Assembly: GCA_963701205.1 (NCBI GenBank)
Contig: OY969575.1
Location: forward strand, 248,001 to 312,000
Origin: JALZKA01 sp963701205
GTDB lineage: Bacteria > Actinomycetota > Thermoleophilia > Solirubrobacterales > 70-9
DNA: 64,000 nucleotides
Direction of reading: 5' to 3'
Under the pieces are notes generated by a model, which ran no database searches, had not been told where the DNA came from, and saw only the letters and a program-made list of their open reading frames with translations. Below, piece by piece: positions 1-8,137 of the stretch. A program made the translations under genes and the position numbers. Position 1 is the first letter of the stretch. The number at the start of each line of letters is the position of its first letter.

Positions 1-310
1 GGGCCGGATTCTCGCGCCACGAAGGGCGGATCACGACGCGGCCACCCGCCAGCTCCGTCGGCTGGTGGAAATCGCGCCAGCGATCGGCCCAATCGTCGGG
101 AATTTGCTCGGAGCGGATCTCGACGAGTCCGTCGCCCACAGCCGCTTCGATCGCTCCCAGGTCCGGAATCTCGCCCTCGCCGCCATAGATCGCGTACTCG
201 ACCCAATCGGCGCCAGCCTCTTCCTCAACTCCTCCGGGCACGATCTGAAGCAGTTCGGCTAACACGACCTCAGCTTGCGCCGGCTCGCAACGGACGCTGA
301 GGCGTATCAC
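1..310 (-). CDS. prmA: Ribosomal protein L11 methyltransferase, N-terminal part (runs off the window)
   Basis: About 103 N-terminal residues are present and the rest lies beyond base 1. PrmA methylates ribosomal protein L11 using S-adenosylmethionine. The visible part is the N-terminal substrate-recognition domain, ending in the family signature WADRWRDFHQP followed by VVIRPSW (residues about 78-100); the SAM-binding domain is off-window. I place the start at a GTG at 310-308 that overlaps the dnaJ stop in a GTGA arrangement, which implies translational coupling. The order hrcA-dnaJ-prmA is common in Gram-positive bacteria and supports the call. Confidence 0.85.
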   Translation of the reverse strand, partial: MIRLSVRCEPAQAEVVLAELLQIVPGGVEEEAGADWVEYAIYGGEGEIPDLGAIEAAVGDGLVEIRSEQIPDDWADRWRDFHQPTELAGGRVVIRPSWRENPA

Positions 311-1395
311 CCCGCCACCGGCGGGTCATCGAGCAGCGCGTCGAGCTCCTCGGCCGCGGCACGCTGCTTGCGATTCAGCTTGCGGGGAATCTCGATCCCG
401 AGGATCACGTGATGGTCGCCCCGCCGGGTTCCGCGCAGGGTCGGCAGGCCCGCTCCCTTCAAAACGACATGCTGGCCCGGCTGAGCGCCCCTGGGGATCT
501 CGATTTCCCTCAGCCCTTCAAGGGTCGGAACCTCCATCGTGCCGCCGAGCATTGCGCGCGTGGCGCCGATGTGCACAGGCGCGATCAGGTGCGCCCCCTG
601 CCGCTCGAATCGATCGTCGGGCCGGATCCTGACCTCGACGTAGAGGTCGCCGGACTGCGCCCCGCCCTCGCCGGCGTGCCCGGCGCCCGCGACCCGGATT
701 CGCTGGCCGTCCTCGATCCCGGCTGGGACATCGACCTTCCAGCTGCGCCGCCGCTGAACACGGCCGGCGCCATCACACTCCTCGCATGGCTCGTCAGGGA
801 TCTTGCCTTCACCGTTGCAAGTCGGACATGCTGCGTTGCGGACCATCTGGCCGAAGGGAGTGCGACTCACCTGCTGGACCGCCCCCTGACCACCGCACGT
901 CTCACAGGTTTGGATCGGCGTCCCCGGCTCCGCGCCGTTGCCGTTGCAATGTTCGCAGCGCGAGACGGCTTCGAACGCGACCTCACGCTCCAAACCGCTG
1001 AGCACGTCGCGAAGCTCGATCTCAATCGCGAGGCCGATGTCCGAGCCCTGCGCCGGCCCTTCGCGACCGAAGCCGAACATGCCACCCAGCGGCGAATCAC
1101 CCCCCTGCCCAAAGAATGCGTTCAGGATGTCCTCGATGCCTCCCCCTGAGGCGCGTGGCTGCCAGCCGCCGGAACGCAATCCGTCGTGACCGTAGGCGTC
1201 GTAGGTTCGCTTGCGCTCGGGGTCGGATAGAACCTCGTAGGCCTCCGCAGCCTCCTTGAACTTCTCCTCTGCATCAGGGTCGTCGGTATTGACATCCGGG
1301 TGCAGCTCCCGCGCCATCCGGCGGAAGGCCTTTTTCAATTCGGTCTCCTGAACGTCGCGACCGACGCCAAGGACTTCGTAGTAATCGCGGGGCAT
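307..1395 (-). CDS. dnaJ: Chaperone DnaJ (type I Hsp40)
   Basis: Co-chaperone that stimulates the ATPase of DnaK and delivers unfolded clients to it in the cytoplasm. At 362 aa it has the full type I layout: a J-domain with the HPD motif at residues 32-34, a glycine/phenylalanine linker (about 70-120), four CxxCxGxG zinc motifs (CEHCNGNG, CETCGGQG, CPTCNGEG, CEECDGAG) and a C-terminal substrate-binding region. It starts 3 nt after hrcA stops and its stop overlaps prmA, so the three form one operon. No dnaK or grpE lies in the window. Confidence 0.97.
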   Translation of the reverse strand: MPRDYYEVLGVGRDVQETELKKAFRRMARELHPDVNTDDPDAEEKFKEAAEAYEVLSDPERKRTYDAYGHDGLRSGGWQPRASGGGIEDILNAFFGQGGDSPLGGMFGFGREGPAQGSDIGLAIEIELRDVLSGLEREVAFEAVSRCEHCNGNGAEPGTPIQTCETCGGQGAVQQVSRTPFGQMVRNAACPTCNGEGKIPDEPCEECDGAGRVQRRRSWKVDVPAGIEDGQRIRVAGAGHAGEGGAQSGDLYVEVRIRPDDRFERQGAHLIAPVHIGATRAMLGGTMEVPTLEGLREIEIPRGAQPGQHVVLKGAGLPTLRGTRRGDHHVILGIEIPRKLNRKQRAAAEELDALLDDPPVAG

Positions 1396-1398
1396 GGC

Positions 1399-2430
1399 CT
1401 AGCGGGGCTCGTAGACGGACTCGAAATAGCGCGACAGCTGGCCTGCGGCCTCGCGCACGGAAGCGATTGCCGTCGCGTAATCCATCCGCGTGGGACCGAC
1501 CACGCCAACGGTCCCGAGATTGCGGTAGCCAAGGCCGTAATTGGCGCCCACAACGCTCACCTGCCGCAGCTCTGGCGCCGGATTCTCCTGCCCGATCCAG
1601 ACGAAGACGGACCGCTCGTCCAACGCCGAGCGCAAGACGCGAAGCAGGTTGGCCCGCCCCTCCAGGACCCCCATCAGGGATTCGACCTCGGGCAGATCCG
1701 GCGCGTGCTCCTCGGACAGAAGCCGGGCCGCTCCATCCAGGTAAAGGTCATCGCCTGCCTGCCGCTCAAGATCGGTGAAGGCGCCTCCGATATCGGCCAG
1801 GAACTCGGCCTCGCGCGCCGACAGCTCGGGGTCGCTCAACTTGTCGCCGGTCATCCGCGCGCCGAGCGCCAGGCCGCCAAGCCGCTCGTTCAGGTAGCTA
1901 GACGCCCACTCGAGCATTCCCGAGTCGAGCCGCTCCTCGAAGCGAAACAAGCGTTTTGCGATTGCCCCGTTCGAGGCAATCACGACGACCATCGCAACGT
2001 TGGGCTGCAACGGCAGGACCTCAACCCGGTGGATTCGAGCGGCGCTCGCCGGGGGCGCTGTTGCAACCGCAAGCAGGTCGGTCATCTGCGAGAGCGCGTG
2101 AGTGGTCTCGCGCATTGCGTCCTCCACCTCGCGGCGCATGCGTCCGACTTCCAGGGTCGGGTCCTCCGTCTCCGCGGGCGCAGGCACCGTCGAAAGCAGG
2201 GAGTCAGCGTAGAAGCGCAGTCCGCGATCGGTGGGGACCCTCCCGGCCGATGTGTGCGGATGGGTCAGATAGCCGTCCCGTTCGAGGGCCGCAAGTTCGT
2301 TTCGCACAGTCGATGCACCCCATGCGATGTCGCCCCGCTCAGAGATTGCCTTCGAGCCAACGGGCTTGCCGAGGCGCAGGTACTCCTCCGCCACAAGGCT
2401 CAAGATTCGTTGTCGTCGCTCGCTCAGCAC
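1399..2430 (-). CDS. hrcA: Heat-inducible transcription repressor HrcA
   Basis: Represses class I heat-shock genes by binding the CIRCE operator. The 343-aa protein has an N-terminal winged helix (about residues 3-75) and a GAF-like C-terminal domain. I chose the GTG at 2430, giving LSERRQRILSLV after the initiator, because this is where family members begin. A longer frame reaches 2535 but would run through the divergent peroxiredoxin start. A TAGAAT -10 box sits 7 nt upstream, so the mRNA is probably leaderless. I found no CIRCE palindrome between hrcA and its neighbour, so autoregulation through CIRCE is not supported here. Confidence 0.93.
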   Translation of the reverse strand: MLSERRQRILSLVAEEYLRLGKPVGSKAISERGDIAWGASTVRNELAALERDGYLTHPHTSAGRVPTDRGLRFYADSLLSTVPAPAETEDPTLEVGRMRREVEDAMRETTHALSQMTDLLAVATAPPASAARIHRVEVLPLQPNVAMVVVIASNGAIAKRLFRFEERLDSGMLEWASSYLNERLGGLALGARMTGDKLSDPELSAREAEFLADIGGAFTDLERQAGDDLYLDGAARLLSEEHAPDLPEVESLMGVLEGRANLLRVLRSALDERSVFVWIGQENPAPELRQVSVVGANYGLGYRNLGTVGVVGPTRMDYATAIASVREAAGQLSRYFESVYEPR

Positions 2431-2437
2431 GTTGTTG

Positions 2438-2447
2438 ATTCTAGGAT
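2438..2447. promoter_or_regulatory. Overlapping divergent -10 boxes of hrcA and the peroxiredoxin gene
   Basis: The 10-mer ATTCTAGGAT carries TAGGAT on the plus strand (2442-2447, 6 nt before the ATG at 2454). It also carries TAGAAT on the minus strand (2443-2438, 7 nt before the hrcA GTG at 2430). Both fit the actinobacterial TANNNT -10 box, and both transcripts would start at or next to the start codon. No clear -35 box is visible. Confidence 0.6.
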
Positions 2448-2453
2448 CGGCGG

Positions 2454-3014
2454 ATGATCGACCCCATGGTTCTCCCGGACGGGCTGCCCGAGCCGGTCGA
2501 TGACGGTGCCTGCGATCACCTTGTGGGAACCACACTTAGCGACATCGCCCTCCCGGCAACCGACCGGCGGAAAATCACGCTCGCTGCACTTCCCGGGCGC
2601 TCGATTATCTACGCCTACCCAAGGAGTGGGCGCCCTGGCGAACCGTCCCTGGTGGAAGACTGGGACACGATCCCCGGGGCGCGCGGATGCACCCCTGAGG
2701 CGTGTGGCTTTCGTGATCATCACGCCGATCTTGCCGTACTCGGAGCCAGAGTCTTCGGGCTGTCCACCCAGCCAAGCGCCTACCAACGAGAGTTCGCCAA
2801 GCGCCTCGATTTGCCGTTTCCGATCCTCTCCGATGCCAGCCTTGAGCTGACCGCGGCGCTTTCTCTGCCGACCTTTGAGGTGGCCGGCGAGACGCTTCTG
2901 TGTCGCCACACCATCGTCTTGATCGACGGCGTGATCGAACACGTCTTCTACCCGGTATTTCCGCCGGATCGCCACGCAGCCAAAGTCGTGGCCTGGCTGC
3001 GCAACGCCGGGTAG
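2454..3014 (+). CDS. Peroxiredoxin, BCP/PrxQ-like (AhpC/TSA family)
   Basis: Thiol peroxidase that reduces hydrogen peroxide and organic peroxides. The 186-aa protein has GCTPEACGFRD at residues 78-88, placing the peroxidatic cysteine at C79 and a likely resolving cysteine at C84. The five-residue spacing is the BCP/PrxQ pattern. Compared with BCP there is an insertion of about 20 residues between the YPRSG strand and the catalytic loop. A further cysteine (C20) lies in the N-terminal extension. It is divergent from hrcA, sharing a 23-bp gap, so oxidative and heat stress functions are adjacent. Confidence 0.85.
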   Translation: MIDPMVLPDGLPEPVDDGACDHLVGTTLSDIALPATDRRKITLAALPGRSIIYAYPRSGRPGEPSLVEDWDTIPGARGCTPEACGFRDHHADLAVLGARVFGLSTQPSAYQREFAKRLDLPFPILSDASLELTAALSLPTFEVAGETLLCRHTIVLIDGVIEHVFYPVFPPDRHAAKVVAWLRNAG

Positions 3015-3022
3015 GCCGACGT

Positions 3023-3430
3023 TCAGCCGAACGTTTTGAGCGCAGCGTCGGCCAGATCCCGGTCCGGATAGAGGTGAAAACGGACGATCTGGCTGTCGCG
3101 GACCTCGAGCACCTGCACGAGCTCCATCTCGACCGGGACGCCGCTTGAGCGACCGACGGCGCGCTGCCGGACCTCAACCACCAGGAATCGTTCCTCGACC
3201 TCCTCGATCTTCTCAAACTCGATCGTGGTCTCACTCCAGGCCTCATACCACTCCTGAACCCATTTCTCGAAGCCGGCGCGGCCGTGGTAGGTGCCCGAGT
3301 TCAAGAGCCTGGGATGCGCGAACACCTCAATGTCTTCGGCGGCACGTTCGAAGACAAACGTGAGGTCGCCGCGGTTATACGCCTCGGTCCCCGCTCGGAG
3401 CAGCTCGACATTCGTGCTCTCGGACATCAC
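3023..3430 (-). CDS. SnoaL/NTF2-like domain protein
   Basis: A 135-aa single-domain protein of the NTF2-like superfamily. It begins with a helix typical of SnoaL-like proteins (NVELLRAGTEAYNRGD), followed by a mixed beta sheet ending in VLEVRDSQIVRFHLYPD. Members are ketosteroid-isomerase-like enzymes or small-ligand binders, and the substrate cannot be told from sequence. The start overlaps the lepA stop (GTG at 3430, or ATG at 3427), so it is probably translated from the lepA mRNA. It converges on the peroxiredoxin gene with an 8-bp gap. Confidence 0.75.
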   Translation of the reverse strand: MMSESTNVELLRAGTEAYNRGDLTFVFERAAEDIEVFAHPRLLNSGTYHGRAGFEKWVQEWYEAWSETTIEFEKIEEVEERFLVVEVRQRAVGRSSGVPVEMELVQVLEVRDSQIVRFHLYPDRDLADAALKTFG

Positions 3431-5220
3431 CGGTCAAGCTCCAACACGGCGAGGAACGCCTCCTGCGGAACCTCAACGCGGCCGACTTGCTTCATTCGCT
3501 TCTTGCCTTTTTTCTGCTTCTCAAGGAGCTTTCGCTTGCGCGTTACGTCGCCGCCGTAGAGCTTTGCAGTTACGTCCTTGCGCAGGGCCTTGACCGTCTC
3601 CCTGGCAAGGACGCGCGAGCCGACCGCGGCTTGAACCGGGACGTCGAAGAGCTGCCTGGGGATCGTTTTGCGAAGGCGGGCGACCAGCAGCTTGCCCGCG
3701 TCATAGGCCTTGTCGCGATGGACGATAATCGAGAGCGCGTCAACCGGTTCTCCCGCCAGCAAGACGTCGAGCTTGACGAGGTCGGCCGCCCGCATCTCCG
3801 TTGGTTCGTAGTCCAGGGACGCGTATCCCGCGGTGCGCGATTTGAGCTGATCGAAGAAATCGAAGACGATCTCGCCCATGGGCAGGTCGTAGCTCAACTG
3901 AACGCGCTCCGGCGAGAGGTAGTGCATGCCGGTGTGGTCCCCGCGCCGCTCCTGGCATAGCTCCATGACGGCCCCGACCCGGTCGGCGGGGCAGATCACG
4001 CTGGCGCGAATGTAGGGCTCCTGAATTTCCTCGATCATGCCTGGGTCGGGCAGATCAACCGGCGAGTGAACCTCGATCCGCCCACCCCCGATGACCCCGA
4101 CCTCGTAGCTCACGTTTGGCGTCGTCGCAAGCAGGTCAAGGTCGTACTCGCGCTCAAGGCGTTCGCGCACGATGTCCATGTGTAAGAGCCCCAGGAAACC
4201 ACAGCGAAATCCGAACCCAAGCGCCTGCGAGGTCTCCGGCTCCCAAGAAAGTGCCGCATCGTTCAGGGACAGGCGGTCGAGGGCCTCGCGGAGGTCGTCG
4301 TAGCGATCGGTCTCAATCGGGAACAATCCGCAGAAGACCATTGGCTTGACCTCCCGGTAGCCCGGGAGCGGCGCGGCGCCACCGTTCGCAATGGTGGTCA
4401 GGGTGTCGCCGACCCGCAGTTTCGTCACGTCCTTGATTCCGGTGATCACGTAGCCGACCTCGCCGGCGTCAAGGCGGGATGCCGCCACCATGGCGGGCTT
4501 GAAGAACCCGATCTCGTCGATCTCGGCTTCCGTTCCGTTCTGCATCGCGCGGATCGCCTGATCGGTGGCAAAGCCTCCATCCACCACCCGCACGTAGGCC
4601 ACGACGCCCCGGTATTGATCGAACTCGGAGTCAAAGATCAATGCTCGTGGCGCCGCATCCGGTCCGCCCTTGGGAGCCGGGATCCGTGCGACGATCGCCT
4701 CCAAGACCTCGGGAACGCCCTGCCCCGTCTTGGCCGAGATGTGCAGGATCTCGTCGGGATCGCAGCCGATTAGATCGACGATCTCACCGGTGACCCGCTC
4801 CGGCTCGGCCCCGGGCAGATCAACCTTGTTGAGGATTGGAATCAACTCGAGCCCGGCCTCGATCGCGGCGTATGTGTTGGCGACGGTCTGAGCCTCGACG
4901 CCCTGGGCCGCATCAACGACGAGGAGCGCCCCTTCGCATGCGGCCAGCGAGCGCGAAACCTCGTAGGAGAAATCGACGTGCCCAGGGGTGTCGATCAGGT
5001 GCAGGTGGTAGGTCTGGCCGTCGCGGGCGGCGTACTCGACTCGCACCGCCTGAGCCTTGATCGTGATTCCACGCTCGCGCTCCAGGTCCATCGAGTCCAA
5101 GAGCTGCGGCATGTGACTCCGCGCGTCAACTGCTCCGGTTACCTCCAGGATGCGGTCGGCAAGGGTCGACTTGCCGTGGTCGATGTGCGCGATGATTGAG
5201 AAGTTGCGAATCCGGTCCAT
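3427..5220 (-). CDS. lepA: Elongation factor 4 (LepA), ribosomal GTPase
   Basis: Translation-associated GTPase that back-translocates or remodels stalled ribosomes. The 597-aa length is standard. The G1 loop reads AHIDHGKST near the N-terminus, G3 is DTPGH and G4 is NKVD. The C-terminal LepA-specific domain ends in a lysine-rich tail (RKRKLLEKQKKGKKRMKQ). The start ATG at 5220 is preceded by the intrinsic terminator of the upstream peptidase gene, so lepA is probably transcribed on its own together with the NTF2-like gene. Confidence 0.97.
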   Translation of the reverse strand: MDRIRNFSIIAHIDHGKSTLADRILEVTGAVDARSHMPQLLDSMDLERERGITIKAQAVRVEYAARDGQTYHLHLIDTPGHVDFSYEVSRSLAACEGALLVVDAAQGVEAQTVANTYAAIEAGLELIPILNKVDLPGAEPERVTGEIVDLIGCDPDEILHISAKTGQGVPEVLEAIVARIPAPKGGPDAAPRALIFDSEFDQYRGVVAYVRVVDGGFATDQAIRAMQNGTEAEIDEIGFFKPAMVAASRLDAGEVGYVITGIKDVTKLRVGDTLTTIANGGAAPLPGYREVKPMVFCGLFPIETDRYDDLREALDRLSLNDAALSWEPETSQALGFGFRCGFLGLLHMDIVRERLEREYDLDLLATTPNVSYEVGVIGGGRIEVHSPVDLPDPGMIEEIQEPYIRASVICPADRVGAVMELCQERRGDHTGMHYLSPERVQLSYDLPMGEIVFDFFDQLKSRTAGYASLDYEPTEMRAADLVKLDVLLAGEPVDALSIIVHRDKAYDAGKLLVARLRKTIPRQLFDVPVQAAVGSRVLARETVKALRKDVTAKLYGGDVTRKRKLLEKQKKGKKRMKQVGRVEVPQEAFLAVLELDR

Positions 5221-5256
5221 GGGCCGGGACGAGTATGGCGGGGAGCGCAGCTTCGG

Positions 5257-5295
5257 GAAAAGGCAACGCCCGACCCAGGTGCCTGGGATCGGGCG
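5257..5295 (-). terminator. Rho-independent terminator after the M23 peptidase gene
   Basis: Read on the minus strand, a 13-bp inverted repeat (CGCCCGA, bulged T, CCCAGG and complement, 5295-5267) begins 18 nt after the peptidase stop. It is followed by a T-rich run (TTGCCTTTTCC). This is the best classical terminator in the window and separates the peptidase transcript from lepA. Confidence 0.8.
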
Positions 5296-5312
5296 TCACC
5301 GGCAAGGGTCCG

Positions 5313-5957
5313 CTAGAGCGGCTTCTTGATCCGATCCCAGCGCTCGAGCTCCGGCAGGGGGTCGTGCGGCTCGCCAACGATCCCCTTCCCGGCACGGATC
5401 TCGAAATGCAGGTGCTCGCCCCAACAGGAGCCGGTGCAACCGACACCGCCAAGCTGCTCGCCGGCGCTGACGGTATCCCCGACACCAACCTGGGCGGGCG
5501 CGACGAGATGCATGTAGATGTAGGTCTGGTCGCGCTTTTGGTCGTACAGATAGACGTAGTTGCCCTGGCCGCCGTCCGATCCGACCTCTGCGATCACGCC
5601 GTCGGCGACCGCGACGAGCGGCGTTCCGGACGGGGCGAACATGTCATGGCCAGCGTGGACGTGGCCGGAGCGTGCGGCCCCGTAGGCGTTCTCCGTCGTG
5701 CCGTAGTCAACGTCGCCGACAACCGGCACAAACGGGCCCGGATTCTGGCGGGCCTCGCGAGTGGCGATCTGCTGCCGCGCAACGCGCGCCAGGCGCTCAC
5801 GACGCACTTGAATGGCGGCCGGCGCGGTCGGTGCCATGACGCGCAGCGCGTCATGGCCACGGTTGCCGGACTCGTCGGCCGCCAGGGCCGGGGTTGCCAC
5901 GGCGGCGGCCGTCGCGAATGCTGCAAGGACACGGGTTGTCAGGTGTGGGTACGCCAT
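5313..5957 (-). CDS. Secreted M23 (LytM) family metallopeptidase
   Basis: Predicted exported zinc endopeptidase or scaffold acting on peptidoglycan peptides. From the ATG at 5957 it has an alanine-rich signal peptide (about 26 residues ending ATPALA) and a charged linker. A C-terminal LytM domain follows, with zinc-ligand motifs HxxxD (HAGHD) and HLHFE. Two cysteines in GCTGSCWG may form a disulfide. A GTG at 5972 is an alternative start but would put an acidic residue before the signal peptide. Upstream lie a structured GC-rich leader and a CRP-type palindrome; downstream is a strong terminator. It is therefore an independently regulated single gene. Confidence 0.88.
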   Translation of the reverse strand: MAYPHLTTRVLAAFATAAAVATPALAADESGNRGHDALRVMAPTAPAAIQVRRERLARVARQQIATREARQNPGPFVPVVGDVDYGTTENAYGAARSGHVHAGHDMFAPSGTPLVAVADGVIAEVGSDGGQGNYVYLYDQKRDQTYIYMHLVAPAQVGVGDTVSAGEQLGGVGCTGSCWGEHLHFEIRAGKGIVGEPHDPLPELERWDRIKKPL

Positions 5958-5986
5958 GACTGACTGATCCACCTCTTTCGGGGTCG

Positions 5987-6045
5987 CGGCGCGCGAAGCG
6001 CCGTGGCGCCCTCATGGCGCCTTGCGGGCGCCGATCGAGGGCGCC
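5987..6045 (-). promoter_or_regulatory. Structured 5' leader with four GGCGCC units before the M23 gene
   Basis: GGCGCC occurs at 6005, 6016, 6027 and 6040 (spacing 11, 11 and 13 bp). On the minus-strand RNA, 6045-6037 pairs with 6013-6005 over 9 bp, enclosing an inner 6-bp GGCGCC/GGCGCC hairpin with a 5-nt loop (6032-6016). A second hairpin, CGGCGC/GCGCCG with loop TTCGC, follows at 6003-5987. This could be an RNA regulator, an attenuator or a DNA-binding repeat. It does not match the ydaO (c-di-AMP) riboswitch motifs I looked for. Confidence 0.5.
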
Positions 6046-6140
6046 TCGTGCTGTGTCACCCACGGGTCGTGACTAAAACGAGACGCGACCAGAAAGCGGG
6101 TGTGAGCGGAAATACACCGTGACGCCCATTAGTTAGGGGA

Positions 6141-6160
6141 TGTGTGACCGAAGTCACACA
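6141..6160. promoter_or_regulatory. CRP-type palindrome (TGTGA-N6-TCACA) or murJ terminator hairpin
   Basis: A perfect 8-bp inverted repeat, TGTGTGAC-N4-GTCACACA. Its core TGTGA-N6-TCACA is the consensus of CRP/GlxR-type cAMP receptor proteins. It lies about 185 bp upstream of the M23 peptidase start and 43 bp after the murJ stop. As minus-strand RNA the loop is UUCG closed by C-G, so it could instead be a murJ terminator. No U-tract follows, which favours the operator reading. Confidence 0.5.
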
Positions 6161-6202
6161 TGCTTTGCTTGCAATCGATCGCCCAACCCCCGGGGCGCGG
6201 GC

Positions 6203-7831
6203 CTAGCGGCGGCGCAATGCGCCCAGCGCCTGCATCGCCTCAGGCACGCGCAGCGTGAGGATGGTCCCGAGGTAGGCGAGACCACCCGCGGCCAAGGCAA
6301 CTCCGAGCGAGGCAATTTGGGCGCCGGTACCCCGGCCCAGGGCGGAATCCAACCCGTCCCAGACGACGAATGCGACCAGGGCCAGGATGGCGGATGCAAA
6401 CGCGATCCTGGCGGCGGTCCAAAACAGGTTCCCCAACTCCAGACGACCGAGTTGGCCGCGCAGCACCAACGCCTGGGCAACGACGCTCAGAATCGTGGCG
6501 ATCCCCGTCGCCGCAACGATCCCGCCAACGCCAAACGGCTCGTATAGCGCCAGCGCGACTCCCGCTGTTACAACCAGGTTCCCCAGCGAGATCGCGGTTG
6601 GCAACCAGGGGCGCTGCAGGCTGAAGAAGGTCCGGGTCAAAAGCAGGAACAGACCGTTAAACGGCAGCGAGAACGCGAACCAAAACAGGGCTTCTGAGAC
6701 CAAGTCGGTGGACGCAGCGTCGAAGGCGCCGCGCTCATAGACAAGCCGCGTCATCGGCTCCGACAGGACGAGGATCGCCGCCATCGCGGGCACCAGCAGC
6801 ATCAGGATCTGTCGCATGCCGTTGGCCATGGTCGATCGAAGGCCATCGTGATCGCCGCGAGCCGCAAAGCGCGCAAGGGTTGGAAACAGGACCGTTGCGA
6901 TTGCGACCGAGAAGATTCCCTGGGGGAGCATGTAGATCCGAAATGCCTTGTCGATCGCAGCCGGCGCCTCCTCGGACACAAGGAAGCCGACGGTGCTGTT
7001 GATCAGGAGGTTGATGTTGATCAAGCCGAGGCTGATCGTCACCGGCAACATCAAGAGCAGTACGCGACGCACCCTGGCGTCGCTCCAGTCCGCGCGTTTG
7101 ATCCGAAACGGGGCGAGCAAGGCGCGGCGGGCGCCAAATGGCGTGTGGCGCAAGTCCCAAACCGGAATCATCAGCTGAATCACCGTGCCGACCAGGACGC
7201 CGATCGCGTAGGCGTAGATCTCGTCTTCTTCGCTGAATGCGGGCGCCAGCGCAACCAGGACCCCGATGATCGCGACGTTCCAAAAGAACGGCGAAATCGC
7301 AAACGCTCCGAACCGGTCGTAGCTGTTGAGAACCCCGACGACCATGCCGGTCACGCCCAGCAACAGAACAATCGGAAAGAGAAGCCGCGAGAGCCCGACG
7401 GTGAGATCCGCCACCGCGTCGAACTCGCCGGGGACGAAGAGCGGCATCACCACCGGGGCCAGGATGATCAGGACCGCCGTCAGCGCGCCAAGGATCAGCG
7501 TGACCAAAAAGATCATCGTCGAGGCAAGGCGAAATGCCTCCCTTCGCTTGTCCTTTTCCAACAATTCCGTGAACACGGGCACGAATGCCGCTTGAATCGC
7601 CGCGTCAGCGAAGAGGCTGCGGACCAGGTTCGGAAGCTGGAACGCCAGCGTAAAGGCCGACATCGCGCCCGTAACCCCGAAATAGGAGGCCGCGACGATC
7701 TCGCGAACAAGGCCCGCCACTCGCGATGCCGCCGTCGCCAGTGAGAACAACGCCGTCGAGCGGGCGAGGCGACCAGCTCGTTTGGGAGTCACTGTTTCGT
7801 CGCTGTCGGGAGGCGGGAGTTCGGTGGTCAT
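6203..7831 (-). CDS. murJ: Lipid II flippase MurJ (MviN family)
   Basis: Multi-pass membrane protein that flips lipid II to the outer face of the membrane for peptidoglycan synthesis. At 542 aa it has the expected length for 14 helices. Family signatures at the N-terminus include a run close to ATAASRVAGLVREIV and the segment FQLPNLVRSLFADAAIQAAFVPVF. A hydrophilic N-terminal extension of about 25 residues precedes the first helix. It runs divergently from rpsT with 24 bp between starts. Confidence 0.95.
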   Translation of the reverse strand: MTTELPPPDSDETVTPKRAGRLARSTALFSLATAASRVAGLVREIVAASYFGVTGAMSAFTLAFQLPNLVRSLFADAAIQAAFVPVFTELLEKDKRREAFRLASTMIFLVTLILGALTAVLIILAPVVMPLFVPGEFDAVADLTVGLSRLLFPIVLLLGVTGMVVGVLNSYDRFGAFAISPFFWNVAIIGVLVALAPAFSEEDEIYAYAIGVLVGTVIQLMIPVWDLRHTPFGARRALLAPFRIKRADWSDARVRRVLLLMLPVTISLGLININLLINSTVGFLVSEEAPAAIDKAFRIYMLPQGIFSVAIATVLFPTLARFAARGDHDGLRSTMANGMRQILMLLVPAMAAILVLSEPMTRLVYERGAFDAASTDLVSEALFWFAFSLPFNGLFLLLTRTFFSLQRPWLPTAISLGNLVVTAGVALALYEPFGVGGIVAATGIATILSVVAQALVLRGQLGRLELGNLFWTAARIAFASAILALVAFVVWDGLDSALGRGTGAQIASLGVALAAGGLAYLGTILTLRVPEAMQALGALRRR

Positions 7832-7855
7832 CCGGCTATCATCCGGCGTCGCTTC

Positions 7856-8122
7856 ATGGCAAACATTGCTTCACAACGCAAGCGGATTGTCCGCTCCGAG
7901 CGCGAGCGGGTTGAAAACCGTCGCTTCACGAGTGCAGTCAAGACGCATTTCAGGCGTCTCGAAGCTGCGGTCGCCGCGGGCGATTCCGACGCGGCGGACG
8001 TCGAGCACAAGGTGCTCGTCTCAAAGGTTGACAAGGCCGTCCAGAAGGGCGCCCTACACAGCCGATCCGGTGCACGCAAGAAGTCACGCGCGGCCAGGCT
8101 GCGCTCCCGCGCCTCGTCGTAG
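7856..8122 (+). CDS. rpsT: 30S ribosomal protein S20
   Basis: An 88-aa, highly basic helical protein that binds 16S rRNA in the body of the small subunit. It begins MANIASQRKRI and has the typical KTHFRRLE and LHSRSGARKKSR segments. It is a lone gene facing holA, whose stop is 15 bp away. The rpsT-holA neighbourhood is common in bacteria. Confidence 0.97.
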   Translation: MANIASQRKRIVRSERERVENRRFTSAVKTHFRRLEAAVAAGDSDAADVEHKVLVSKVDKAVQKGALHSRSGARKKSRAARLRSRASS

Positions 8123-8137
8123 CCGCGCCCACTGCAG

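Noticed and set aside
409..1149. Long plus-strand frame of 246 residues across dnaJ
   Set aside because: dnaJ is certain on the other strand; the plus frame is a GC-rich shadow without motifs.
2420..2460. CIRCE operator upstream of hrcA
   Set aside because: The palindrome TTAGCACTC-N9-GAGTGCTAA is absent; only part of GCTCAGCAC occurs, without an inverted partner.
5957..6160. ydaO (c-di-AMP) riboswitch before the M23 peptidase gene
   Set aside because: Wall-hydrolase genes often carry this riboswitch, but I do not find its conserved core sequences here. The leader is a different GGCGCC-based structure.
6848..7744. Plus-strand frame of 298 residues inside murJ
   Set aside because: It is rich in Arg/Asp/Gln/His as expected for the complement of a membrane protein; no start signal or domain.
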